NCBI GenBank assembly: GCA_916610825.1
Contig: OU744454.1
Location: 13,904,336 to 13,968,335, forward strand
Source of the DNA: Haliclystus octoradiatus
Lineage: Eukaryota > Cnidaria > Staurozoa > Stauromedusae > Haliclystidae
Length of the DNA stretch: 64,000 nt
Reading direction: 5' to 3'
Below, piece by piece: positions 14,201-26,100 of the stretch. Under the pieces are notes generated by a model. The model did no database searches and was not told the origin of the DNA. It saw nothing but the letters and a program-made list of their open reading frames with translations. Made by a program: the position numbers and the translations under genes. Numbering within the stretch: position 1 is the first letter of the stretch; each line of letters opens with the position of its first letter.

Positions 14201-15954
14201 TTATTGATGAATTCCTTAGTTGATTTTATTTTTGATTTGTCTTACAGCATTATGCTCGAAGTCTTACACCTAGTCCGAGTCCGGGACCAATTCCACTTAG
14301 TCCACAACAAAGGTGTTTCACAAGGTATGTAGGCCTAAATTCAAATTGTAAAAATCAGATTTGTGAAACTGTGAGATCTATTTATGGTGTGAGGTCAAAG
14401 GTGTTAGTATCTGTAAATCCATGCTAGATAGTGTTAGTATCTGCAATGATTACTTATAGATTACGGAAGTCGTTTACTCCTGAAAACCTAGTTTCCAGAA
14501 GGCTAAAAGCAAATTTAGAAAAATGAACATTTTTCTTATTTATGGGCCATACTTCTACGAAACAATTCTGAAGAGAATGTTGAAATTTCGTAGGATCCCA
14601 GGAGGCTAAACCTTTTGTAATATACTATCATGTGCATCCACAAGAGCCTGATTCTGTTCGAACAATTCTCAAAGAGGCTGTGACCCCTGCGAAAAACAAT
14701 TCAGGATTTGGTGAATGTCAAATTCCATGATCTGTTCATGATGTGTTCATGATAATCGGGGCCATGTACTGTTCATGATCTGTTCATGAACTGTTCATGA
14801 TAATCGGGCCATTTACTGTTCATGATCTGTTCATGAACTCATGAACTGTTTTTTCAGGGGGAGAGACAGTTATGGATAACCTTGTAGTCCTACCAAACAA
14901 TCTCACTTGACTATTTATTGATCTTCTTATTGGCATCAAATTTCGATTACATGATATCTTTTTCTTCCGTCAAACGGAATCATAATTTGTTGTATTTGTT
15001 GTTTTTCATTGTAGAAGGAGTCTAAGCCCAAGTACGATCAGACCAAGTGTTCTTAACTCAAAACGAAAATGTAAGTACTAGGCTATCAATTTTGTAGGTT
15101 AGCCTATGTGACATTCACTGCAAAGTCCGTAAACTAACGGGAATTCGTTATCTTTGCGATATACATTTCACAATTTTGAATAGAGGGCTACAAAATTTAA
15201 TATTATTTGAAATGTCCACATTCGAAATGTCCTGTTTGAGGGAAACAAATCAGTTAATTGAATATTTATCAGAATGTCAGTCAAGTCAAGCAAGGCCAAT
15301 TTTGTTTGACCATGAACTACCATTCATTCTAAAAATAATCTATATTTTATAAATTGTGACCTCTTTCTGACAAATGAATCATCCTTCATAAAATACTGGA
15401 GCAGGTTTGGCTATTTTGTGCTGAGATATTTTCTGAGGTTTCGTTGAGCCTAGAAATCTGGTAAACATCAATTTTCTTCCCCTCTTATTCTTCCGAGTTT
15501 ATTTTAGCATTCCGCAATCTAAGATGATCTCAAGATTCCCCCTTTTGTTGTAGTTTGGTTGTAGCCAGTCTTAATTTCTTCATTTCCAGTGGACCCAGAT
15601 GATACAGAAAGTTACTTCAGTCCACCGAAGCGACTAAATTGTCTACAACCTTCAATTAGCAATAGTAGTGCATCGACATGCTCTTCACCTGATCCGCAAT
15701 GCGATGCGAATGGTTCATGCGACGATGATTCAGGAAGTGATCATTGTTTCTCTACAACAACAATCCATTCTCCTTATGGATCAAATTCATTATTTTGTGA
15801 CACACGTCAATCAAATTCATTATTTATTAAACCTAAATATGTTGCACCGCCTTCTCCACTTGCCGCTGGTTCGTCATCATCCAATTTACAAATCGAACCA
15901 AAACGTACAAGCTTATTTGGATCAAGTTATACGTTTACACCTGTCAAAGATTAG
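8260..15954 (+). CDS. PABIR1: PABIR/FAM122 family PP2A-B55 inhibitor homologue
   Basis: Eight exons join in phase into 326 codons: 8260-8484, 8762-8803, 9166-9209, 11849-11903, 12376-12492, 14248-14324, 15015-15070 and 15590-15954. All introns are GT..AG. Family landmarks appear in order: LRRSSSAPMI near residue 28 (LRRSNSAPLI in vertebrates), then SPASRVLQIRREES, then AIQLSRSWDEI, then the Ser-Pro block with LTPSPSPGPIPLSP, then RRSLSPSTIRPSVLNSKRK, then PKRLN. In vertebrates FAM122A binds and inhibits the B55 form of PP2A. The RVLQIR segment corresponds to the short B55-docking motif (RLHQIK in human), and the following helix to the inhibitory one. Function here is inferred from these motifs. 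The many Ser-Pro sites fit CDK/checkpoint control. The paralogue within the family cannot be decided. The third intron is enlarged by MITEs and a SINE. Confidence 0.88.
9695..10090. repeat. Possible decayed inverted-repeat element
   Basis: A stretch near 9705-9770 containing TAGCCTGCGTGCAGAC reappears inverted at 10040-10080 (GTCTGCACACAGGCTA), with about 60 bp of imperfect flanking similarity. This looks like an old MITE with worn ends in PABIR intron 3. Confidence 0.35.
10355..10929. mobile_element. pogo/Tigger-type MITE, interrupted by a SINE
   Basis: Starts CAGTCAAACTTGCGTAATAC and ends with an inverse-like GAGTTGAACTG, with TA on both sides (10353-10354 and 10930-10931), as expected for Tc1/mariner/pogo insertions. 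Internally it carries a GGATATTAAGCAAG block like the element at 45614-45799. A SINE occupies 10393-10759, so the original MITE was only about 195 bp. Confidence 0.72.
10393..10759 (-). repeat. Full-length tRNA-derived SINE inside a MITE
   Basis: On the minus strand it opens GGAGGATTAGCTCAGATGGC. This contains a pol III A box (TAGCTCAGATGG, 10741-10752), followed by a B box (GGTTCAAATCC, 10687-10697). The tRNA-like head spans roughly 10682-10758. A non-tRNA body follows and ends near GGGCGACACCGTCTACATT. The insertion is flanked by an 11-base duplication, ATAGTGCGACT, at 10382-10392 and 10760-10770. That is typical of LINE-mobilised retroposition. The head is too degenerate in its arms to be called a working tRNA. 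Confidence 0.85.
11311..11794. mobile_element. MITE with about 150-bp terminal inverted repeats
   Basis: The left arm (from 11311: AACATTTCAAGATAAAGGAT, then GCAATAGCTTAATTGCATCT) is mirrored in the right arm, ending at 11794. The arms also share AATATGTTATTCCTTTTAAC. No transposase is encoded. It lies 54 bases upstream of PABIR exon 4. Confidence 0.75.
13018..13872. mobile_element. 855-bp inverted-repeat element flanked by TA
   Basis: Starts GGGCCATTTACACTGCAGCA and ends with its inverse (TGCTGCAGTGTAAATGGCCC), with TA on both sides. The TIRs extend through GGCACGGTACTCGTCAATTA. A second internal inverted pair of GGGCCGAGA-type blocks lies around 13690-13720. No open frame of note, so non-autonomous. 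It lies in the PABIR intron between 12492 and 14248. Confidence 0.78.
14684..14860. mobile_element. MITE of the TTCATGAAC family, copy 3
   Basis: 177 bp running from CCCCTGCGAAAAACA to TGTTTTTTCAGGGG, with repeated CTGTTCATGATCTGTTCATG units inside. The termini match copy 1 at 2614-2793. It lies in a PABIR intron. Confidence 0.7.
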
Positions 15955-17566
15955 GAATTATGATGTAAATAAAATCCGAACAATTTTAAACAACATATAT
16001 AAGAATGTAGATAGCGAATGAAATCATTTCCATTGAACAATAGAAATAATGATATCGTAGTTGTTTTTAAATGTAGATACTTTATCATATATAAATGTAG
16101 ACATTATTTATCAAGAGAACATAATAAACAAATAGTAATTATGACAATGAAAGATGATTTTCATCTTTCAATAAAGATTTGTACATAATAATAAAGATAC
16201 CAAAATCGTAAAAATATAAAAATGGATTTTACATTTTGGTTATAATGATTCAATAAACCGTCCTTCATTAAAATTAAGTAATTTGTGATTTGTCGTTACA
16301 AAGTATCCTTGAGTCTATATGCTATGGCACTGGACACCAAAAGTTATCCTTTTTTTGTCAGAAATACGTCATGGTCGCAAAATGCTTTGTGGGCAAATAT
16401 AAATGGCGCGAAAATTCGATCAAGATTTCAAACTGATTTAAGGCCCCTTTATTAACTTACTATTTCTCTGCTTTCTATCAAAGCTTTTTTTTAATTTTTA
16501 TCACAGTTTTTTATCATTCAATCATGAGTCCAAGGGTAACGGAGCTATTTTTTATTGTCGTTGCATTCTGTGTTACCACAGTTACCAATGTGGCGTTCAC
16601 CCACGTGACCACAGTCCAACCAACAGAGATTCTTTTCAAAATAGTCCAATGATACACATACCAGTACGTCATCAGACATTTTTGTTAATATTTAATGGGT
16701 ATTATTAAACAGATATGACGTAAATATTGAAATCTACCTTGGCATCATTTCTCAGATCATATCTTGCCATTTTAGATTGGATGCGAAAAAGCGGGTATAA
16801 AATTGTCTTTGAAATGGTAATCGTTTTAGAGTAAAATCGTTTGACGCGAGCGTCGTAAAGTTTGAATATAGCTCAGGATGTAAGCCCCAAGGATGGATAG
16901 AATCCAATGAATTTTGTGACGCATACAAAAATACGCGTCAAAACTGCATTGCGCATGCTTAGTATGGTAAATTTGTGCCATACAACCCAAATTATGAAAA
17001 ACTATAAAGTATTTTTCCGAAATTGTGAGATTTTCAGTGATATTTGCAAATTTCGGTCCTGATTTCTGGATGATAATTATACGGCGACAGTATATTATGA
17101 CGCGCGCGTCATGACCTTTGACCTCACACCAATTTTAAGTCCCGAAATCGATCATTTCCAGCCCCCTTGAAAGAACATTCATTTATGCATCTATATGCTA
17201 GTATTGTATCTACTTTGCTTACAAGACAAGACTTCAATTCGTTGTAATGCTTGGACATGTGTTCTTTAATAATAATTATCTTCCTCATTATAATTATAAA
17301 GTATATATATACAGCTTTACAATAATAGTTGATGACTATGTTAATCTTATTAATACATCATGAGTTTATAAAATTAATTATTATGTACACGAGTCTATAT
17401 ATATTCTAGTTCTACGATATACTTCGCTTATTTTATTGTTATATTTACAGACCACATTTTTAATTGCTATCTTTACCATCTATCTGAACTTCTTCTTGTT
17501 AAAAAAGTATAGTAACAGTAAAATTTGAGTTTATTATTAATAGTCATATCTTTATGTTATATATAA
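15955..17566. other. PABIR 3'UTR and convergent intergenic region
   Basis: Contains the PABIR 3'UTR with AATAAA signals at 16170-16175 and 16190-16195. A small perfect hairpin (GAAAGATGA/TCATCTTTC, about 16149-16169) lies directly before the first signal. From about 16316 to 17150 the base composition changes to a CG-containing stretch (TGACGCGCGCGTCATGACC near 17100), with partial similarity to sequence near 19250-19390, probably a dispersed repeat. No gene is seen. Confidence 0.5.
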
Positions 17567-18794
17567 TTATTGCAACATCATCCCGTGTGCATTGATGTAC
17601 TTCCGTCTCATTCGCTTTATTTTGAGTTTGAGGCGAGTTTGGTTGAGGTTGTGACCAATGTGACTGCTTCTATAACCCGGTTGTAACCCTGCAAAGCAGC
17701 ACAAAGAAAATCAAAATTAGATAACAGACTACCTATTTACATTGTAGTAATTGGATATTTCAAGGGATAAAGATCTGAAAAAGGGGGTAAATATATTCAG
17801 AAAAGCTATACGGATCACACCACATATACTGGATATGTTCACTTGTAACGATATCTTACAGAAAATTCAGAAGCCATGTGCAATGTTTTTACCTCACTGT
17901 CGAGCGTGAGATGCGATTTTTATATAATCGGATTACAGTTTACAAATATCTGCACACTTGGATGACAAAATATCTGTAACATTGCAAGAATCAATTTTGA
18001 ATCAAATGGAAGTACAAATCAATTTTTACATCGTAAAAATCTACTTACCTGCCTTTACGTCATACCGGAAATTCAATTCGGGAATTTGAATATTGCTTGA
18101 TTTATTTTCTTCTTCTTTCTCTGTAATATAGTAAAATAATCATAAACTGGTTAAATTGGAATTTTTGATAAATTTGATATGATGGATGCATTATTTCTCA
18201 CCTTCTGGCGCAAATTTTACGCTCGCATACATCAAAATTTGACAGTCATTTCTTCGATAATAGAAGTTTGGCAGAAGTAGCAATAGCCAAGTAGGTTTAC
18301 TGAAATGAAACATGCAATAGATATAGTATAAAAATCAGGATTAATATTCAAGCAAGGCAATTCGACAAATTAAGAGAAGCAATTCCGACAACTAATGATA
18401 ATATGAACTTACCGTTTCGATTCATATTCAATCGAGAACTTGAAATTTGGAAAGTCTGGAAAGTGATGGTTAATGCCCGAGAAATTAGTGATTTGAATCT
18501 CAAAATTATTATAAGCAAAAATAATGACAGAAAATGAATCGTCATTGAAAGAATGAGAGAAAATCTGAAAATACCTTAAACTTTCCGCTCTTGGGCGCTC
18601 TTGATCCAATCTTTACCCCTAAAATTAATTAATTAATAAATAAAACAGTGGAAGCATGTAAATTATTACCAATGTAAATACAAATATCTTTATTGAAATA
18701 TAAATACCTTTGCTTTATCGTTCTCCAAAATACTTTCAAAACTGCACAGCAACCTTGAGACCGTATAGTAGCGACCGTTGTCCTCTACTGCTTT
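17567..18794 (-). CDS. Unrecognised gene, 3' part, five exons
   Basis: Minus-strand exons 18708-18794, 18413-18564, 18202-18299, 18049-18120 and 17567-17688 have good GT..AG sites and compatible phases (0, 2, 1, 1). They join into 176 codons ending in TAA. The first exon follows an acceptor, so the start lies upstream, but I could not find an exon that fits between it and CWC15. The protein starts with KAVEDNGRYYTVSRLLCSF. It continues with a hydrophobic and aromatic, probably beta-rich region (FSVIIFAYNNFEIQITNF, then NHHFPDFPNFKFSIEYES). Next is a short Leu-rich run (TWLLLLLPNFYY) and an acidic patch (PEEKEEE). The C-terminus is strongly basic (LKLKIKRMRRKY). I do not recognise a family. 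The Leu-rich run is short for a membrane segment. It converges on PABIR. Confidence 0.6.
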
Positions 18795-20196
18795 CTGAAA
18801 ATGGGAAGTAATATCTAATTTCTAGCAAAATTGTCTAAAACTCCCTCCTATGAAGTCAATACTCCTTTGGGACTAATTCAGACAAAGACACATCTGCTAT
18901 TGACATTAAGAACATTTGAAATGAAATTTACTTGAGTCAATTTATTATTACTCCCATGAGACACGGTAAGCATCAATTAAGTACAGTACCTACAAATATT
19001 AAATTTCAAACTTTTGTTTACTGAATCTCGTTCTCGTAGATAATATTATTTCATGACTACAGAAATTCGTACACTAATAAATGACAAATGTATATCCCCG
19101 CAAGTAAAGCATATCGCATGGAAATTTAATGGCTATATGGTACTCCTATAAAACGTTAGCCCAGTGTTGCAGCTTTCAGAGAAAATTAACTTATACCATC
19201 GAAGGGCCAGTCAACCAAAATTGATGAAAATGTAATTTGCCAATTTCGATAACCCGAAATGCAAAAATATTGCCAGTATAACGACCCTTTGTTAACTAAT
19301 TATTTTTCAGCTTTCTATATGCTTTCTATAATCAAAGCTTTTTTCGCTTTTTGAACGTAGTGTTTTCTTTTCTATCTTTCAACCAAGAGTCCGAGCATAG
19401 CGGGGTAATTTTATATGATACATGTATATGGGGCGTGTGTTGGGACAGTATGGAGGTGACTGATCAACTATCGTATTGCAACAAACAACGCCACAAAATG
19501 TACTCTAGACGTAAAATTGTTCAGTCTTTTCACGACAATTACTAGTGTGCTTCTGACCGGGGGTATTTGTCAATTTTCCCCTACGAAATTGGCATTTTGC
19601 CCGTAAAAATGATGTGTCATTTGCCTATTTAAGAGCTCAAGTAATACCTTCAAAATTGCACGATATTGCAATTTTTCGTAGTTAAATTTGCCCGAAAATT
19701 GAGTCAAAAATTATTATTAAAGGGGTTTCAACCCCTCCCCCCAGTGGATTTTGTTGGGTAAACCATGCATTAAATTCACAGATCCTATTGTTTCAGAAAC
19801 ACACTGGGGATGGGGATATATTTTTAAAAAGCCGACCTTGACTACTTGTAGAAATCAAAAACATAATTGATAAATTCACATAAAATACAAAGATGTACAG
19901 TTATTTTCTTATATCAATAGCGTAACGTATATATTTCTTATTTCTTATATAACGTATCAATTATAGTAATTACTTATGATTACAATTGATCATGTGAAAT
20001 AAAAACTTTTGATGAAGGATTGTAAATACAGTACAACACATCGTTAGTAAATTACAAACAAACAAATCGTGAAACCAATACAGTTCAAATATGCCTTTAT
20101 AATGTTGTTATTTTTATTTACAAAGCTTCACTGAAAATCTAGCTTCTGAACACTAGCATCCAAAAAAATAAATTACATGACATATAACGATAGTAT
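18795..20196. other. Stretch between the unrecognised gene and CWC15; no supported exon
   Basis: Must contain any missing 5' exon of the gene at 17567-18794 and the CWC15 3'UTR. One candidate (minus, about 18945-18990, reading VLYLIDAYRVSW behind TTTGTAG) does not match the phase of the next exon. The part near 19250-19390 resembles sequence at about 16430-16530. Confidence 0.4.
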
Positions 20197-23100
20197 TTAT
20201 TTGACATATTTTTCCATAAACCGTTTGTGAAAATCAGACCGAAGAGTATCATTGATGAAGCCACGGTTCTGAAACATAAAATTGTCAAGATTTGACACAA
20301 AGTAGCATTAGAGGGTCTCACACAGACATTACAATATGTTACAGTCACACCTGTGTCTGCCTAGATGACTGCCACCAACAGAGGTTTGCGAATCTGATCT
20401 AATCGGATTGACTTTCAGCTTTCAGATCAGATCAGAAGTTTCTTTGTAAAGCATTTCAAAGTAAATGATAATTGATAACGATAAGAGAAGACTAGGAGGA
20501 TTATTACAACGTTTCGAATTATAAATGTAAAAATACGTACTTACAAATAGGGAAAATGTAAAAATTCATAATCTTTCTTTTTAGCTTGAAAATGAATTAC
20601 ATTTGAAAATTCGAAACGTTGCAATAATCCTTCTAGTATTCTCTTGTCGTTATCATTTACTTTGAAATTCAGATTTTAAGAGTATTTTCACATTGTTTCT
20701 GCAGTTTTCATTGTATTTAACACTATTAACGACTAGATCTAATCAAACAATGTCATGTAGCCATTTGTAAAAGGCTACAAAAAACTTTGGATAGATTTCC
20801 GTGATGAATGAGATTTAGATTTCAGATAGTTTGTCGGAAAATCTGATAAGACATAAATCTGATGCACATCTCTAGTTACCATACAAGAGTGTTATTTTAT
20901 GCAGCATGACGTCATTGATTAAAAAAAAATTGGTTAAAAGGGGCTAACATAAGGGGTTTTAAGGGTATTACATAAGGGATTAAAAGGGTTCTTTTTTCTA
21001 TTTATTTTATTATTATTATTTTTTTTTTATTATTTTTGTTTTTTGTTTATTTTTTTATTATCCTTTTTTGTGTTTTACGACAATTTTTATTCAAATATCC
21101 TATGAAAAAGATGGGCCATCATACATAAGCGTTCATGCAGACATTTAGCAAGCCCAATTTTTTATAGACAAGAATTTAGATTTTGATCCTGTAAGGTCTG
21201 CATGAAGGATAATGTTCTTTGCTCTATGTCTTCAAACCTCTGGGATGGTCCCATTGTTACTGTTTTCATCAGGTTGCTATACCCAAAATCCCAGCAAAAA
21301 GACAGGGTGTCAGCTATCATAGGCTATTACTTCTATCATCAAATGTTCATGAACCTTCCGAGAACTAGTGGTGGATTGTCCGTGAAGTATTCTAGATGTC
21401 CATCAACGGTTCATTAAGTTTTTTTGCAAAGGGAACGCATAGGGAACGCAAATACGGTAGATGGATAAATTGAAATGGATTTCTCTAACAAAAGTGCCAT
21501 AAACCAAAAATGACTCAAACCGGCTCTGAAAAACTAGAGTAAAAATCAATATTGATAGCTCATTATAAACCTCTCTTTGGTTTTTCTGTGACACATACCA
21601 ATCAACAGTTGTGTGACATAAAATAGTTCAAATTTATACCTTATTATCATCATCATCTTTAGCACAGTTCTTGAAAACGACATCATCGTCCCATCTAAAA
21701 TATATTAAAAAATAAAAAAAACATCTTCAGACAATCAAACTTCAAATATAGCCTGAAAGCGGAGATAGTCAGAGATCCGTTAAAAGTCTGAAAAATTCTG
21801 ATGTCTGATACTTCAATGATGATACAAATTCATTAATTGGATGTTGTGGTTTCATAGCTTGCGTCAGAAATCCCAATTTATTAACGATAGAATAGGGTAT
21901 GTGTATTGTTCTGTCCCATCAAGTAATTTCCTATCCAGGGATAATAATAATAATAATAATAATGACATGGCTGTGCGACGTGTCTTCTGACATTAAAGGG
22001 AGAGATGCCAAGGGTTAACTATGGCCATTAGTCAGAGCTCTTCGATACAGCAGACACAACTGTACAGTAAGACAACAAGAGGTAACAGAGAACAGTTACA
22101 TGGTATCGTTTACACACAGATATATTTACAGGAAATGATTAACAATAGACAAATTTTACAATGACGTAAATGCAATATTAAACCACTACATAGTCTCCTT
22201 ACAGAGTGATGTGAGTTTACTCAAACATTCCTCTCATTTCACACTGAAGGTAAGAAAACAACATTACACAGGTGCATTTAAATATTCTATCGAGAATGAG
22301 AAAATTTGGGTCTGTGAAACAGGCTAGGTTTCTTTCATAACAATGGTTGACATAATAGTCACAAGATATTAAACCTAAACATTAGAGAATAATATTTAGG
22401 GGTCGAAAACATCTGTAACCACATAATTTTGCCTTAAAAATGCCTGAAGATATTTTACCGGAAATTTACCTGGTCAGGCAATTTAAACTGACCATATTTA
22501 TACATAGAGTAATTAGTTTCATCCTTCCGCACCTCTTCTTCGGTTTCGCTATAAAACTATAGCATATGATTATACATAGATTAAGAATACATAATAATAA
22601 AGTTTTGAATTATAATGTGCCTGCAGGAATTCTATTGTTCAATAATAATATTGTGCCTGCGACCGCTGGTCCCAGAGGTCCCAATATTTTCTACCCCTGA
22701 ATTACAACTGACCTTCGTTTAACAGCAAACTGAGAATTTTGATTCAACAATGGATTCCCTGTGACAATGTTATCTGTTCGTATTCTTTCGTCGTCCACAC
22801 GCTTTTCAGCTTCCTAGAATCAAATAGAGGCTATATTTTATTTACAAATCAATCACAATTGTCTGAGTTTCATGTTGAAATTAGTCTTGTGAAAAAATCT
22901 TTTCAGCTTACGATGACGATAATGAAGTACGGTGTATCCAGTGTCCGACAAAAGGTTTAGCCTTTAGGAATCTAAAATCATATTCAATATTTACTTCTGA
23001 ATTTTTTGTTGAGGTTTGGCCTATAAATCATCAAATTATCAATTTTCTTCTGAATCAGCCCTAGCCTTTCGGAATCTATGATCCCAGGATCCCCACTATT

Positions 23101-26100
23101 GTCAGACCCTGGGTGTATCCTATTATTCAGATGTGATCAATTCGAGGTAAGGTTATTGATAAACCATAACCTGTTTAATATTCCAATTTCTGAATTAACG
23201 ATTTCACACTGCATATATAGCAACCATTATGCCAGTGGAGCCTGTATATAACGGTCAGCTACGCAAGGTAGAAAAATTGACCACTATAGACAGGTGGCCT
23301 TTATATACAGGTTTCATTCAACAAAAAAAATACTATTTTAGACATTGCAAGAGTGACTACTATAGACAGGTGGCCACTGTATAGAGGTGACCGCTATAAC
23401 AGGTTTGACTGTAGTGGAATGAAGCAATGCAAGGGACTTAGAAAGAGTACTCAAAATGATTCTGTCTTAAGTTAACCATACAATTTAACGCAAAAATTAT
23501 ACTGGAAATTGTTTGTTTTTTTGCCTCTAAACATGCTATGTCTAATAGTTGATTCAAAATATCTATCACACGGTACATTTCAAGATAGTTAAGTGTATAT
23601 CCCGGATATTGGGAGATAAAATTGCTTCCTTAGAAAGAGGAAACATTTCTATCTGTGCATGATCTTCTTGCATTTTTATGAACGATTGTTATTTTGTGTT
23701 TCATTGTTTTCTGCCACCAGGAGCCTGGTTTATTTTCCACAGGAGGGTTTACTACACAGTAAAAAACACTTAACATTTTATGTTACCGTCTCTTAAAAAC
23801 AGACAAACCAAATGAAAATCTGCTTCCAGAATGATTGTTTTAGTATTCAGCTCAAGATGTACAAATTTATTATTATTGCTCCGTCCAAACAGGCAATCTC
23901 CCGTATCCAGGATATGCACTTTAAAAGAAACATGATTTAAAAATCTTACAATGCTTGATAAATTTTTTTTTCAGGAAAAAATAAAATATGAATGGCATCA
24001 GCAAAATTAATATCCACTGCTTTTACCTTCTGTGCTGCATCTTCTGCTCGCTCTTTCTTTATGCGTTGTAACTCAGCAAGCAACGCTTCTGTGTCATCCT
24101 CATCATCACTAGAAGCATAAATCAAAATAAAACCTGTGTCACAAGAAAATTATGGTCAATATTGCAGATTATCGTAAACATCGTAAACATGACATACTCA
24201 ATTTGACTGATATTCCTGGTGAAAATCAGAATCTTTCTTCTCATAAATAATTGGCTGTAACTCCATATCACCTATAACATAGGCCTAAATGTTGGAAGTT
24301 CCATAGAGGTGCTGTTATAGACAGTTCTAACTAAAGGTGTGCTAATTCAACCGAAATCCGACTTGATTTTGATCCGATCGGATTTCGGTGACTCAATTAG
24401 CTATTAGATCGGATCGGACAGACATCTTTTGGTCGGATTGAATCGGATTTTGAGAATATGTTTACATTAATTATTCAGTTTACATTGTTTTTAACTACAT
24501 TTATCACTAGATTTTAATCAAACATGCCATGGCCATCTGATGACAAAGAAACTGTAGTGGTAATATTAGTAATAATCACTTTGGATAAGAGTCAAATTGG
24601 AAAATTAAAAATCTTTTTAAAGGGCTACCAAAATCTCCGCATCTATTTCTGATTTAGGATAAAAAAATCAGGATCTGATTATTTTTTAATCTTGAAATTC
24701 AGATTGGATTCGGATTTGAGATAATTCGTACTCGTGGTCAATTTTTCGGGAAAACCGCTCCGACACACCTCCAGTTTCAATTGTATGTTACCATTGGGAC
24801 CCTCCACAAAATGGCATTAAAAAAGTAAGCATTGAAAAAACGATTTCGACCCGTTCAAAAAAATACTAGCTGTGATTGGTACACGCATATTGTTATTATC
24901 ATTGTTATTGTTGTTGTTATTGTTGTAATTGCTTACCTGTCGTCGGAATCAGCATCGTCATTATCATCAACTGGATCGTCAGCATCAAGGTTAGCAGGCG
25001 TTATATGTTCCAATTTTGATCTTTTTGAAGTCGATGATGCCTCAGTAAAACTACGACTACCGCGTTCCTTCTTTTTCTCTTTCTCTACTATACGTTCACG
25101 GTCATCCAAATCCTTTTTAAAATCCCAGCTGCGTAATTCCTCACTTGTGTTTTGACCAGTTTGACTGAAATAAAAAATTCAGAATTAATTGAAACTCACT
25201 TTGAAGAATAGCAAAAACTCATACAATGCATTTAGAGTTCTACATTGGAGATTCAAATGACTAACACAGGAAAGGATATACTGACCCTAGCCTGGACCAG
25301 GTTCCGAGAAAGCGTTTTACTTTCCCTAGGAAGCCAAAGTTTTCCTTAATTTTTTTTCTGAATTTTGCTCCTCGACGTAGCAATAATTATCTTTATCAAA
25401 ACAATATCCAATTTTTTGTGGAGGTTAAGAGACATCAACTGCAGACCTTTCAACTTGAGATTTGAAAAAATAGTGAGATTTGTGAAATTCCGTACTTGGG
25501 GATAAAATATAGGGGCCGCCCCGAAGGGATGGCCCAATTATAGGGGGTTTGAGGGCATGCATTTCATCAAGGATTCAGAATGGCTTGAAACGAAAATTTA
25601 CGACATCATTTTGAATAATGTTGACACTTTGGTCATTCCATGGGGAATCTGCAGTTTTTCCCCGCACCCTCTTAGAATTTGTTAAAAAATATATATGGAT
25701 ATAGATCTCGATGAGCTGAGTTTAGAAATGTAACTTATAGCCACGATTTTGCAACGGTTTCGATTTTATGGCACCTCGAAGTCGCAGAAAAGGTGTGAAA
25801 ATTACATTTTCGCTACTCATTTAAACGCTTATATCCTTTTCATTTCTCGTTGGATTTCAACGATTTAAAACATCTGCAATAGAGGAATAAATTGTCTTGC
25901 CAAGTGTATAATTTAAAGCCAAGCAGTTAAACATTTACTGCCATTAAAATTGAAATGAAAACTTCAAAAATACGTAGCGAAAAAGGTAATATTTCGATTT
26001 TTTTCAAATGTTGACAAAAGTTGCACAGCAGGTGGTTGTCTAACCCTATGTGACTCATTGTGTTGCTAGGCTGCTTCCTGCGGTGCTATTTCAATTTCTG

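Noticed and set aside
18945-18990. Possible upstream exon for the unrecognised gene (VLYLIDAYRVSW)
   Set aside because: The only usable donor leaves phase 2, while the next exon needs phase 0. The other frames contain stops.
22496-22557. Possible extra CWC15 exon on the minus strand ([11 protein letters not shown] after TATAG)
   Set aside because: The six-exon model is already complete and phase-consistent with the family; this piece has no counterpart in CWC15 and no clear donor.
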